Shown here piece by piece: positions 1 to 7,470 of a stretch of DNA of 64,000 bases; positions within the stretch are counted from its first letter, which is position 1, and every line of letters begins with the position of its first letter. Below the pieces are notes generated by a model, which was not told the DNA's origin, did not search any database, and saw only the letters and a list, made by a program, of their open reading frames with translations. The DNA is from Methanoregulaceae archaeon UXB-2016 (GTDB lineage: Archaea; Halobacteriota; Methanomicrobia; Methanomicrobiales; Methanospirillaceae), in contig SISS01000029.1 in NCBI GenBank assembly GCA_004332335.1, positions 1-64,000 of the forward strand. The letters run 5' to 3'. The position numbers were made by a program, and so were the translations under genes.

Positions 1-1
1 G

Positions 2-469
2 TACACCATGCGTGGAAAACCAGCACTTCATCTCACGATAGCGGTGGCGGTGCTGTACGCGAAAGGAAAACGAGGGAAGCATGGTGTCGAGAATCCTGGC
101 TATGTGACAGACGGCGTACCCTGGGGCCCTCGACGGATCCACGAGACGTACCGATCACGGTTCGCGATCGAATCGTCGTACCGGATGCGCAACCAGGTCA
201 AGCCCCGAACGTCGACCCGGAATCCGGTGATCCGCTATCTCTTCGCCATCATCTCGTTTCTCCTGAAGAACATCTGGATGGCCGTGCTCTGGACCCGGTT
301 TTCACCCGTGAAAACCGAGCCGCGGACCATCGAGATGTGCGCGTTCCGGTTTGGTCAGTTCCGACTGTTTATCTGGGAGGCGGTGCGATCGACCCTGAAG
401 GTCGTGCGGAACATTCCGCCCCTCAGAAACCCGGGATGGTCGAAGGGGGCGGGGATCACTGACGAATGA
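2..469 (+). CDS. IS4-superfamily (ISH3-like) transposase, C-terminal part, cut by window edge
   Basis: The reading frame is open to the left edge, so the N-terminus lies outside the window. Near residue 50 the protein carries the Y-x2-R-x3-E arrangement that marks the last catalytic Glu of IS4-superfamily DDE transposases (Tyr-Arg-Ser-Arg-Phe-Ala-Ile-Glu), followed by a hydrophobic stretch typical of archaeal ISH3-like enzymes. The stop codon is intact. The last 38 codons are antisense to the end of the neighbouring surface-protein gene, which suggests the element landed in or beside that gene's 3' end. The family is assigned from the signature alone; the ISH3 label is less certain than the IS4-superfamily label. 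Confidence 0.75.
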   Translation, partial: YTMRGKPALHLTIAVAVLYAKGKRGKHGVENPGYVTDGVPWGPRRIHETYRSRFAIESSYRMRNQVKPRTSTRNPVIRYLFAIISFLLKNIWMAVLWTRFSPVKTEPRTIEMCAFRFGQFRLFIWEAVRSTLKVVRNIPPLRNPGWSKGAGITDE

Positions 470-2703
470 AAGATGACAGGGAGGGGAATTAGCGAACTAC
501 TGGGTGTGGCCGTTGGGCCCTGAGCGCCCGCAGGAGGGAGAGAGGCCAGGGTCGCGGCGGGGACCGGGACCGTCGTGTCGGCCAGGAGGGCAGGGGAGGT
601 GGAGAGCGGAAGGCGGTCGATTCCGATCCGGTCCGGCAGCATGTAGAAACTGTTCACGAACCCGTCGCCGTCCCAGTCGGGTGTCATGTCCGAGAACCCG
701 GTCCCGTCAGGAGCGCCCCAGTAGTTGCCGCCGATGAAGTTGTGACCAACGACGTTCGTACCGGCACGGGCCTCCTGGCTCCAGACGCCGGTGAATGGGC
801 CGATCGGGGCCCGGACGTTCACCCAGTTGTTGAAGTAGTTGTCGACCACCGTGAGGTTCTCGGCCGTCGTCAGGTTCAGGCCGAAGTACCGGCTCGCAGT
901 GATCCGGTTGGCCCGGATCGTGGAGTTCGAGGCGTCCTCGATCTCGATCCCCTCGTCATTCGCGCCGACGAGGTTGCCGAGCAGGGTTACCTCGTCGCAG
1001 CCCTGCGAGAGGTGGATCCCGGACCCGCGGACGTTCTCGGTGATGTTGTTATTGGCCACGAGCGTCCGGTTGGTCGCGGTCAGGTTGATCCCGTCGTCGT
1101 CCTGGTGGATCACGCTGCACTCGATCACGTTGTCGCTGCCGCCGACGATCAGGATCCCGTCGTAGGTGTTCGACGAGGCGCTCACCCACACGATCCGGCT
1201 GTGGCTCGTATCGAACAGACCGATGCCGTACGCGAAGTCGAGTACGGTCAGGTTCTGGATCGTGATGTTGGAGAGCGGACCGTTGCCGCGAACCCGGATC
1301 CCGTAGGTGCCGTCTTTGTCGACCCCGTCGATGGTGTGGCCATTTCCGTCGATGATCACGTTCGAGACGCGTATGTCAAGCCAGACCGGGACGTGCGTGT
1401 CGAAGACGTCCGTGCCGATCCGGTAGAATCCGGGCTCGGTGATCACTGTCGGGCCCGAGATCACGGTCACGGGGCCGGTCGGGGCGGGCTCGATCGGGCA
1501 GAGGCCGGGCTGGATCGTGGAGGTTGGCGTCGGCTGCGTTGACGGTTGCGTTGACGGCTGTGTTGACGGTTGCGTTGACGGTTGCGTTGACGGTTGCGTT
1601 GACGGTTGCGTTGACGGCTGCGTTGACGGCTGCGTTGACGGCTGCGTTGACGGTTGCGTTGACGGTTGCGTTGACGGCTGCGTTGACGGCTGCGTTGACG
1701 GTTGCGTTGACGGTTGCGTTGACGGCTGCGTTGACGGTTGCGTTGACGGTTGCGTTGACGGCTGCGTTGACGGTTGCGTTGACGGCTGCGTTGACGGTTG
1801 CGTTGACGGTTGCGTTGACGGCTGCGTTGACGGCTGCGTTGACGGCTGCGTTGACGGCTGCGTTGACGGTTGCGTCGTCGGCTGCGTTGTCGGACCGGTC
1901 GTCGGGGGCGCGCAGATCGATGGGGAATTCACCGTAGCCGTGTCCAGTGTAACCGCGGTCTGGGCCAATGCTCTGCCGTTTAAAGTCGCGCCGGTTTGCA
2001 GTGCAATCCCTGTTTGATCCAGAATAGTTCCGCTGAAGTTAGAGTTCGTTCCCAGTGTCGTTTGGCCAGCGACCACCCAGTAGACATTCTCCGGCAATGC
2101 ACCGCCACTGAGGATAACATTCGTACCAGAGGCAGTATCGAGAGTTCCGGCAACCTGGAATATCCATATATCATTTGCGTTTCCCGAGAGGGTGATATCC
2201 GTTGACATTGTCACCCCAGAATTCCATTTGTAGACACCGGGGATGAAGTTCATCCCACCGATATTTCCGGCGTTCACATCGGTAAAATCGGGTGCTCGTC
2301 CGGCGGCATCAGTGTAGGCTGCTTCCATGGCGCTTATCGCCGAAGTCATCATACCAGGAGTGGGGTTGGCATAGTCAGCTGCGTATACCCTTCCTGAAAC
2401 ATACGGTGATGTCGAAAATTGATTTGAGGGATCCATGACGAGGGCAAATCCTGTTATTGCCGTCGAACTGATCGGACTCACTCCGATATCTCCGCTGATG
2501 GCTGAAGTTCCTGTGTTTGAGATTCCCGATTTTGCCAGGATCGAAAAACTGCAGGCCGATCCGAGATCAACGGAGGTAGCGGCCATCGCGCCGGGAATTA
2601 TCGCGGCAGTCATCAAAAAGATCAACGCGACGGTGGATAAAATTGAAATTTTGTTTCTCGCACTCTGTACAATGCCTATCGAGTTTTGTTCCATGAACAA
2701 CAT
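355..2703 (-). CDS. Secreted surface protein: DUF3494 (ice-binding-like) domain + PSTQ-repeat linker + NosD-type beta-helix
   Basis: The 782-residue protein begins with a signal peptide: basic Arg/Lys near residue 17, a hydrophobic core, and an Ala-Met-Ala cleavage site near residue 40. Residues about 42-265 match DUF3494, the fold of microbial ice-binding proteins and related adhesins. Residues about 275-389 are a low-complexity linker of Pro-Ser-Thr-Gln units. Residues about 400-690 form a parallel beta-helix of NosD/CASH type with many N-x-S/T sites and the GGNYWG motif near its end. No C-terminal anchor is seen, and the last ~38 codons are antisense to a transposase, so the native end was probably lost. 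The N-terminal third is visibly AT-richer than the rest. A TATA box at 2740-2748 supports a start at 2703 (Met codon 2694 is an alternative). Likely role: cell-surface or extracellular binding; ice binding is not shown. Confidence 0.85.
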   Translation of the reverse strand: MLFMEQNSIGIVQSARNKISILSTVALIFLMTAAIIPGAMAATSVDLGSACSFSILAKSGISNTGTSAISGDIGVSPISSTAITGFALVMDPSNQFSTSPYVSGRVYAADYANPTPGMMTSAISAMEAAYTDAAGRAPDFTDVNAGNIGGMNFIPGVYKWNSGVTMSTDITLSGNANDIWIFQVAGTLDTASGTNVILSGGALPENVYWVVAGQTTLGTNSNFSGTILDQTGIALQTGATLNGRALAQTAVTLDTATVNSPSICAPPTTGPTTQPTTQPSTQPSTQPSTQPSTQPSTQPSTQPSTQPSTQPSTQPSTQPSTQPSTQPSTQPSTQPSTQPSTQPSTQPSTQPSTQPSTQPSTQPSTQPSTQPSTQPSTQPSTQPSTQPSTQPTPTSTIQPGLCPIEPAPTGPVTVISGPTVITEPGFYRIGTDVFDTHVPVWLDIRVSNVIIDGNGHTIDGVDKDGTYGIRVRGNGPLSNITIQNLTVLDFAYGIGLFDTSHSRIVWVSASSNTYDGILIVGGSDNVIECSVIHQDDDGINLTATNRTLVANNNITENVRGSGIHLSQGCDEVTLLGNLVGANDEGIEIEDASNSTIRANRITASRYFGLNLTTAENLTVVDNYFNNWVNVRAPIGPFTGVWSQEARAGTNVVGHNFIGGNYWGAPDGTGFSDMTPDWDGDGFVNSFYMLPDRIGIDRLPLSTSPALLADTTVPVPAATLASLPPAGAQGPTATPSSSLIPLPVIFHSSVIPAPFDHPGFLRGGMFRTTFRVDRTASQINSRN
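1537..1878. repeat. 12-bp tandem repeat encoding (PSTQ)n
   Basis: About 28 head-to-tail copies of a 12-base unit (GTTGACGGYTGC on the plus strand) encode Pro-Ser-Thr-Gln on the minus strand. Units differ almost only at the third base of the Gln codon (CAA or CAG), with one ACA/ACG difference at Thr, so all variation I see is synonymous. The 12-bp period keeps the frame under any copy-number change. It works as a flexible, Ser/Thr-rich (possibly O-glycosylated) spacer between the two folded domains. Confidence 0.95.
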
Positions 2704-2739
2704 GCATAGCGTCAGAGACGTTAAATTTTTCGCACCGTT

Positions 2740-2748
2740 ATTATAAAT
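2740..2748 (-). promoter_or_regulatory. TATA box for the DUF3494/NosD surface-protein gene
   Basis: On the minus strand the sequence reads ATTTATAAT. Its centre lies about 40 bp before the Met codon at 2703, which would give a leader of roughly 15 nt. No convincing Shine-Dalgarno site lies in between. Confidence 0.5.
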
Positions 2749-2799
2749 CTAGGATATGTGTCATTTTAACCACCAACTCCTACCATTTAGGAGGGGTTC

Positions 2800-3096
2800 A
2801 TGGCCACGATCAGCTGCCCGCGATGTCACTGCACGAAGGTGTATCGACTGGGCACTGGGAAACCGTCGATGCTCAATGTCGGTACGACTTCCGTCCCCAT
2901 CGGTTGCCTCTCCACCTGACACGGGATCAATGGAACGCGATCATCACCTGGTTCCTGCTCGAACAGAGCAGCCAGACGATTGCAAACAGAAACCGGGATT
3001 GACCGAAGACGGGTTCTACGAGCCCTCACGTTGACACGGCAGGCTCTCCTCAGAGATGTCCTGGAGGTATTCACAGAAAGGAGAACAACGAGATGA
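2800..3096 (+). pseudogene. Decayed IS1595/ISXO2-like transposase N-terminus
   Basis: An ATG at 2800 follows a strong AGGAGGGG site and opens a peptide starting MATISCPRCHC, the zinc-ribbon start of IS1595-type transposases. Similarity then moves between frames. After a shift near 2870 a second frame reads through a Cys-Arg-Tyr-Asp-Phe segment to a stop near 3018. A third frame continues with an Arg-Arg-Arg-Val-Leu-Arg-Ala-Leu segment followed by a Leu-x-Asp-Val-x-Glu-Val-Phe segment up to a stop at 3094-3096, which in intact relatives leads into the catalytic domain. At least two frameshifts plus loss of the DDE region make it a dead fragment. Family assignment is from motif memory. Confidence 0.65.
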
Positions 3097-3202
3097 AATT
3101 AGAGTGCATCCTCGAGTGATTGGAGATGGAGGTTGGTGCCTGGTTTGCCACTAAACCCGGAAGATAGCCCTATCCCGTACGATCCACAACAAAGATAGTG
3201 TG

Positions 3203-3271
3203 ATGAACAGGACCCTGTATGTAATCCTGACAGTTGCTCTCACCCTCTGCCTCCTGGCCACGGCAGGGTGA
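3203..3271 (+). other. Lipoprotein signal peptide separated from the hydrolase by a frameshift
   Basis: ATG at 3203 opens a 22-residue peptide: Met-Asn-Arg, then a hydrophobic core ending Leu-Leu-Ala-Thr-Ala-Gly, then a TGA stop at 3269-3271. This is a lipobox lacking only its Cys. Adding one base after the TG at 3269-3270 (TGA to TGC) would restore Ala-Gly-Cys and join directly to the Thr-Ser-Ala-Pro-Gly linker of the hydrolase frame. I read this as the true N-terminus of the next gene, split by a one-base deletion or a sequencing error. Confidence 0.75.
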
Positions 3272-4080
3272 CGAGCGCTCCCGGTCAGCCCGCAACCCCG
3301 ACCAATACGACAGCCGCATCCGTTTCGACGTTCTCGCAATCTCCGGCTGTATCGTTCAACGCAACGCCCGTCAGGTATGCGGAGGCCGGCGGGGTCCGGC
3401 TGGGGTACCGTGAATTCGGATCCGGCGAACCTCTCCTGATGCTCGCCGGATTCGGCGCTACCATGGATATGCAGTGGAACGAGACCTTCATCGGCATCCT
3501 CGCCACGAAATACCATGTCTATACCTACGACCACCGCGGCATGGGATACAGCAGTGACGATAATGCGACACCAGCGATTGCCCGGTACGCTGACGATGCC
3601 ACGGCGCTGATGACCGCACTCGGGTATGACAGCATGCATGTATACGGGGTCTCCATGGGGTCGACGATCTCCCAGCAGCTGGTCATCGATCACCCCGAGC
3701 GCGTACGAAAACTGGTCCTGGACTCAGTGTCATACAGCATACGGCTCCCCGAGACCAGGTTACTGTTCAATACCATCGAATCGGTTGCCGGCAATACCAC
3801 CTTCCCTGAAGGTGTCAGAAATGAGGCACAGGCAAACCTTGCGTGGAACGGGTCCTATGACGGGCTTTCCGGCATCCAGAAGGACGTCATGCTCGTTGTG
3901 GGCACCGCCGACGTCCTGACTCCGGATGCGGTTGCGGTCCAGATGGCCGGGCAGATCAACGGCTCGTGGCTCGTGCGGTTCAAGGGTCTCCCCCATGTCG
4001 GGTCGCACTACGCACCCGATGAGTACGGGAAGAACGCACTCATGTTCCTCGGCACGGATGAGTCGCCGCTAGACAATTAA
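3268..4080 (+). CDS. Alpha/beta-hydrolase, probably a surface lipoprotein with a frameshifted leader
   Basis: The open frame gives 270 residues from a GTG at 3268. After a Thr/Pro-rich linker (residues ~1-35) comes a single-domain alpha/beta-hydrolase. Visible catalytic elements are the nucleophile elbow Gly-Val-Ser-Met-Gly, the acid in Gly-Thr-Ala-Asp-Val-Leu, and the late His in Leu-Pro-His-Val-Gly. The AGFGATMDMQW segment is the oxyanion-loop region. Substrate is unknown; relatives include esterases, haloperoxidase-like and epoxide-hydrolase-like proteins. The GTG start is an artefact of the split: the natural start is probably 3203, giving a membrane-anchored enzyme of ~292 residues facing outwards. 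As it stands, a product from GTG would be cytoplasmic. Confidence 0.8.
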   Translation: MTSAPGQPATPTNTTAASVSTFSQSPAVSFNATPVRYAEAGGVRLGYREFGSGEPLLMLAGFGATMDMQWNETFIGILATKYHVYTYDHRGMGYSSDDNATPAIARYADDATALMTALGYDSMHVYGVSMGSTISQQLVIDHPERVRKLVLDSVSYSIRLPETRLLFNTIESVAGNTTFPEGVRNEAQANLAWNGSYDGLSGIQKDVMLVVGTADVLTPDAVAVQMAGQINGSWLVRFKGLPHVGSHYAPDEYGKNALMFLGTDESPLDN

Positions 4081-4320
4081 TTCTCTTTTTTGATCTATGC
4101 CGGTCTTTCTCCGGTGGGGGCGGCCTGCAACTAAATAGATCTGCCGCTTTTACCTCAAATCAACGATCTGAGCCACATCAGGGTCTTTATACATTTTCGA
4201 ACTACTGATTCCCTGTACCCGAGCGACCGGTCTCGGAACCCGTTGAGCGTTTTGAATACCCGAAGCGCCAATAATTGTTCGACACCCCCACCCCTCTCTT
4301 CTCAAGGAGGGAACCAACCA

Positions 4321-4667
4321 TGAATGAATCAATCACCGCCGGCATCATCGCCGGCGCAGTCGCCGTCACCGCAGGTGGCGGCGTTGGTATCGTTGCAGAG
4401 GGCTGGCCCGAGGGCGTCCTCGTCGCGCTCGCCGTTGCCGGCGCATTCCGGCTCGGGAGCTGGATCGCGGACCGGAGGGTCGCAGCGCTCGTTGAAGTGA
4501 TCAGATCGTTCTGCGAAGAGGCCGCGGTCTACTACCGGGCCCACCAGGACGGGGCCATCGACGCGGTGGAGGCGCAGGTGCTCGCGAAGGCCGTCGACCG
4601 GTTCTTCGTCGACCTCGAGGCGGCCGGCGCGGAACTGCTGAAGGAGGCACCATGCCGGACCTCGTGA
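4321..4667 (+). CDS. Small membrane protein, phage/holin-like
   Basis: The 115-residue protein starts at ATG 4321, chosen because AAGGAGGG lies 10 bases upstream. Two Gly/Ala-rich hydrophobic segments (about residues 6-26 and 31-50) are followed by a charged, helical C-terminal half. It overlaps the next gene by 16 bp, so the two are translationally coupled. A small two-helix membrane protein directly before a tail-spike-like beta-helix recalls holin or tail modules of viruses, but there is no sequence proof. Function unknown. Confidence 0.65.
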
Positions 4668-6013
4668 TCGGAGCCCGGGACGCGAGCCCGGCTGACCGGG
4701 CGGTGGCGGACATCGTCTGCGACGGCCGGACCGACGTGGCCGTGCTCGCGAAGGCGTTTGCCGTGCCGGACCGCGAGGTCGAGCTCTCGGCCGGCCGCTT
4801 CGACGTGAACGCCGGGTTCACCGCGGCCGGCAACCGGTACCTGCGGCCGGCCGAGGGCGTGACGATCCGGGGCGCCGGCCCCGGCCTCACGCGGCTGATC
4901 GCGGAGCGGGAGCCCTGTCGGATCGCGGTCGACGCCCCCGGGGTGACGCTCGCGAACCTCGGCGGCTACGGGTACGTGGGCATCCAGGACGCGGCCGACT
5001 CGTTCACCTGCGAGGACGTCTACCTGACGCACTCGCTCGACGATCGGAGCTACCTGCCGTTCGGGCAGAAGGGCGGGTGCACGGCCGCGTTCATGGTCTG
5101 GGGGCGGAAGGGGAGGACGCTGCGGAACCTGACGTTCAGGCGCTGCACCGCGGAGAAGAGCTACCACCACGGCTTCGCCCTGAACCTCGCCGGCGCGAGC
5201 GAGGGCGGCGGGTTCGCGGACGTCCTCTTCGACCAGTGCCACGCGGTCGGCGCCGGCTCGGGGCTGGAGGGGAAGAACGGCGTGCCCGGGGTCCGGGACT
5301 GGTCCTGCGGCTTCGATCTCCCCGACGCGGGCGACATCGAGGGTTTGACCGTCCGCGACTGCCAGGCGATCGACTGCTGGCAGGACGGGTTCCACCTCGA
5401 CGGCAGCTGGGACGGCCACCGGCAGATGGTGAAAGATGTCCGCTTCGAGCGGTGCGTCGCGGTCGACTGCGGCCGGCGCTCGGGGACCGTGCCGGCCGAG
5501 CTCTACCAGTCCGGGTTCTACGTGCAGTCCGCGACCCTCGTCGACTGCCGGGCCGAGCGGTGCCGGAAGGCCGGGTACCTCTGCAAGAACCAGGAGGCCG
5601 GCGGGCTGGCCCTCATAGATTGTTCGGACACGGGCTCGGCCTACGGCCTCGTGATCGAGTACGGCGGCGAACGGGCGCGGGTGAAGGGCTTCGTCTCGGA
5701 CGGCGCCACGCGGCGGGCGCTGCAGATGGTCGGGAACAATGCGGAGGTCGAGGTCGAGATCAGGAACTTCGCCGGCACGGGGCGGCCCGTGCTGCTCGGG
5801 ATCACGGAGCGGCTCGAGTTCGTGGATGCGCCGTCTCACGTGGAGGACTTGAAGCGGTACCGGGCTCGAGGCTACACCATGCGGAACAACCGGATCGCGA
5901 TCGCCGTGGACCGGCCGATGGAGGTTGTGTATGTGCACCCGCCGTCTGTTCACAGCGTGAACATGGCCGGCGTCACGGTCGAATACTACCCGCCGAGGCC
6001 GACGATAGGATGA
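4652..6013 (+). CDS. Right-handed beta-helix protein, tail-spike/pectate-lyase-like
   Basis: The 453-residue protein has no signal peptide. After an N-terminal segment that resembles phage tail-spike head-binding regions (a Gly-Ala-Gly motif near residue 72), residues about 85-375 show repeated short beta-strand turns with stacked Asn, Cys and Asp, the pattern of a parallel beta-helix. The last ~70 residues form a distinct C-terminal module (Arg-Ala-Arg-Gly-Tyr, Val-Asp-Arg-Pro, Val-Asn-Met-Ala-Gly-Val). Broken copies of that module recur at 6896-6947 and 7471-7672. Overlap with the upstream small membrane protein argues for one transcription unit. Likely a structural or glycan-binding protein of viral origin; enzymatic activity cannot be judged. 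Confidence 0.7.
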   Translation: MPDLVIGARDASPADRAVADIVCDGRTDVAVLAKAFAVPDREVELSAGRFDVNAGFTAAGNRYLRPAEGVTIRGAGPGLTRLIAEREPCRIAVDAPGVTLANLGGYGYVGIQDAADSFTCEDVYLTHSLDDRSYLPFGQKGGCTAAFMVWGRKGRTLRNLTFRRCTAEKSYHHGFALNLAGASEGGGFADVLFDQCHAVGAGSGLEGKNGVPGVRDWSCGFDLPDAGDIEGLTVRDCQAIDCWQDGFHLDGSWDGHRQMVKDVRFERCVAVDCGRRSGTVPAELYQSGFYVQSATLVDCRAERCRKAGYLCKNQEAGGLALIDCSDTGSAYGLVIEYGGERARVKGFVSDGATRRALQMVGNNAEVEVEIRNFAGTGRPVLLGITERLEFVDAPSHVEDLKRYRARGYTMRNNRIAIAVDRPMEVVYVHPPSVHSVNMAGVTVEYYPPRPTIG

Positions 6014-6186
6014 TGAAGACGGTGAACCTGACCGGGGTCCGCCGAGGGCCCGCCCGTGTCGTGCCGCAGTCGTCTGGCAACCGGCCTGCCCGCAACCATC
6101 CGCGGGCAACCCGGACCACCCGGCCGCGGTCCCTCGGGCGGCCACTGTCCAAACCTTTACCACCCCTCCGACCAGAGCTCTTTTCC

Positions 6187-6774
6187 GTGGAGCCAGCACC
6201 GCCGCACGGCTACGGAAAGATCGCCGCGATCACCCTCACCCGTGGTCGAGCGGCTGGGGTCCAGGCGCTCTCGCTTCTGCTGGCGATCACGATCCTGGCA
6301 GTCCTCCTTCAGGTCGCCGGTATCCGGTCGTTCACGGTCGGCCCCGCAGAGGTCCCCCTCCTCCTGGTCGTGTTCGCCGGGACAATCGGCGTCGTCGTTC
6401 TCCACGAGGGGGTCCACTGGCTCGCCTATGCCCTCTGGGGTCTGCAGCCCCGGTTCGGCACGGGGATCGTCCACGGGATGCCCGTCCTCTCCACGACCGT
6501 CGCCGGGCCCTACGGGCGGACCGCGGCCCTGGTCGCCCTGCTCGCCCCGCTCGTGCTGATCGATGGCCTGCTCCTCGGAGTCTCGGCGATCGTCCCCGGT
6601 CTCTTCGTCTGGGTGATCCTGCCCGTCGCGATGAACACGGGAGGGTCCGCTGGCGACCTCTGGCTTGCGGCTCACCTGGCACGGTACGGCCCTGCGGTCC
6701 TGGTCGCCGATGTTCCGGACGGGCTGCTCGTCTACTGCCGGATCGACGACGGAAGGGCGTGCGCACCAGATTAG
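6187..6774 (+). CDS. DUF3267-like membrane zincin metalloprotease
   Basis: The ~195-residue protein begins at GTG 6187; a TATA-like AACCTTTA about 30 bp upstream suggests an almost leaderless message. It has four or so hydrophobic segments. Between the second and third lies His-Glu-Gly-Val-His-Trp, an HExxH zinc motif placed as in DUF3267 putative peptidases, and an Asn-Thr-Gly-Gly-Ser-Ala-Gly-Asp segment near residue 152 could supply a third ligand. Expected to sit in the cytoplasmic membrane; substrate unknown. The first third of the open frame upstream overlaps the beta-helix gene and is not coding. Confidence 0.75.
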   Translation: MEPAPPHGYGKIAAITLTRGRAAGVQALSLLLAITILAVLLQVAGIRSFTVGPAEVPLLLVVFAGTIGVVVLHEGVHWLAYALWGLQPRFGTGIVHGMPVLSTTVAGPYGRTAALVALLAPLVLIDGLLLGVSAIVPGLFVWVILPVAMNTGGSAGDLWLAAHLARYGPAVLVADVPDGLLVYCRIDDGRACAPD

Positions 6775-6895
6775 GACGGTTGGGCCCGTGTCGCACCGGG
6801 ACAGTCCTGGTGCCACCCTCTCCAGGATGGGGGGGCCTCTCTGGCCTTTCCCCGTGCTGCCAGGGGGAACCGGGACGACCCGTCGGCTCCAACGG

Positions 6896-6947
6896 TGCAG
6901 ATGGCCGGCGTCACGGCGGAGTAGTACCCGCCGAGGCCGGCGTCGGG
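6896..6947 (+). repeat. Remnant copy B of the beta-helix C-terminal module
   Basis: About 50 bases closely match the end of the beta-helix gene (around 5962-6010). The frame reads Met-Ala-Gly-Val-Thr-Ala-Glu, stop, Tyr-Pro-Pro-Arg-Pro, where the intact gene has Met-Ala-Gly-Val-Thr-Val-Glu-Tyr-Tyr-Pro-Pro-Arg-Pro. The in-frame TAG marks it as dead. The 6775-7030 stretch around it holds no other gene I can support. Confidence 0.75.
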
Positions 6948-7030
6948 GGACTGACGGCGGCGGGGTCGGGCTGCCTGCCGGTTCAGGAACCAACTGGGGA
7001 TCATCCCGGCCACCTCTTCCGGGGCGGCGC

Positions 7031-7210
7031 TTATGCCCGGTCGTACGCGGCAAGAAATGCGTCGTGGTTCGGCAGCGTGAGCGGAGTCCGGGAGCCATCG
7101 GCGTTTCGCCGCTCCATTGCGACGTGGTTCCCAGCGCGCACCACATGAAACCCGAGGGCCGTCAGTGCCCGCAGGACCCGCTGCCGCGGGGCGTCCCTCG
7201 GAAACTTCAT
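7031..7210 (-). CDS. hicA: HicA-like mRNA-interferase toxin, shortened
   Basis: The 59-residue protein starts at ATG 7210 immediately after the stop codon of the HicB-like gene. It has the HicA double-stranded RNA-binding-like layout: an N-terminal helix with Arg-Val-Leu-Arg-Ala-Leu, then Gly-Phe-His-Val-Val-Arg-Ala-Gly-Asn-His with the catalytic His (residue 29), and the strand Pro-Leu-Thr-Leu-Pro-Asn-His. Relatives continue for about 15-20 residues with a final helix; here the frame diverges after Asn-His and stops early, so activity is doubtful. It is in one operon with the antitoxin upstream. Confidence 0.75.
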   Translation of the reverse strand: MKFPRDAPRQRVLRALTALGFHVVRAGNHVAMERRNADGSRTPLTLPNHDAFLAAYDRA

Positions 7211-7423
7211 CTAAACCGTGACCTCGGCGAGCCGCGCGTCGAGCACTTCAGCGTCGATCTCGTCCGGGCCGAAGGTCTCGATGTGGAACCGGATGGCCGA
7301 GATCACATCGGCGAGGGCCTCGTCGTAGGTGTCTTCTTCGCCAACGACCGTGCCCCGGAGTCCGACAGGGTACGCGACGAACCCGTCCGGATGTTCCTCA
7401 ACAACGATCTTCAGGTGCCGCAT
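7211..7423 (-). CDS. hicB: HicB-like antitoxin (UPF0150 fold)
   Basis: The 70-residue protein matches the compact HicB N-terminal fold: a two-strand start with Gly-Phe-Val-Ala-Tyr-Pro, the Gly-Thr-Val-Val-Gly-Glu-Glu-Asp-Thr-Tyr-Asp-Glu-Ala turn, then a helix (Ala-Leu-Ala-Asp-Val). It lacks a clear DNA-binding C-terminus. Its stop codon abuts the HicA start, so translation is coupled. It is transcribed against the surrounding remnants, which suggests the pair was inserted among the beta-helix copies. Confidence 0.8.
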   Translation of the reverse strand: MRHLKIVVEEHPDGFVAYPVGLRGTVVGEEDTYDEALADVISAIRFHIETFGPDEIDAEVLDARLAEVTV

Positions 7424-7470
7424 ATCACGACAGTCTGCATGCAGGCTGATAATTCCTCTGTCCCCGGGCA

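Noticed and set aside
1537-1878. Regular repeats resembling a CRISPR array
   Set aside because: Units are 12 bp, directly adjacent with no unique spacers, and lie inside a coding frame.
1439-2017. Plus-strand ORFs with repeated Val-Asp-Gly-Cys or Ala-Leu-Thr-Val units
   Set aside because: They are the complement of the (PSTQ)n repeat in the surface-protein gene; no ribosome site or conserved domain.
4081-4320. Possible gene between the hydrolase and the small membrane protein
   Set aside because: Only short frames without a start signal or coding bias; it is an AT-richer intergenic region.
4532-6199. 555-codon minus-strand ORF
   Set aside because: Antisense to the beta-helix gene; composition and lack of motif show it is a shadow.
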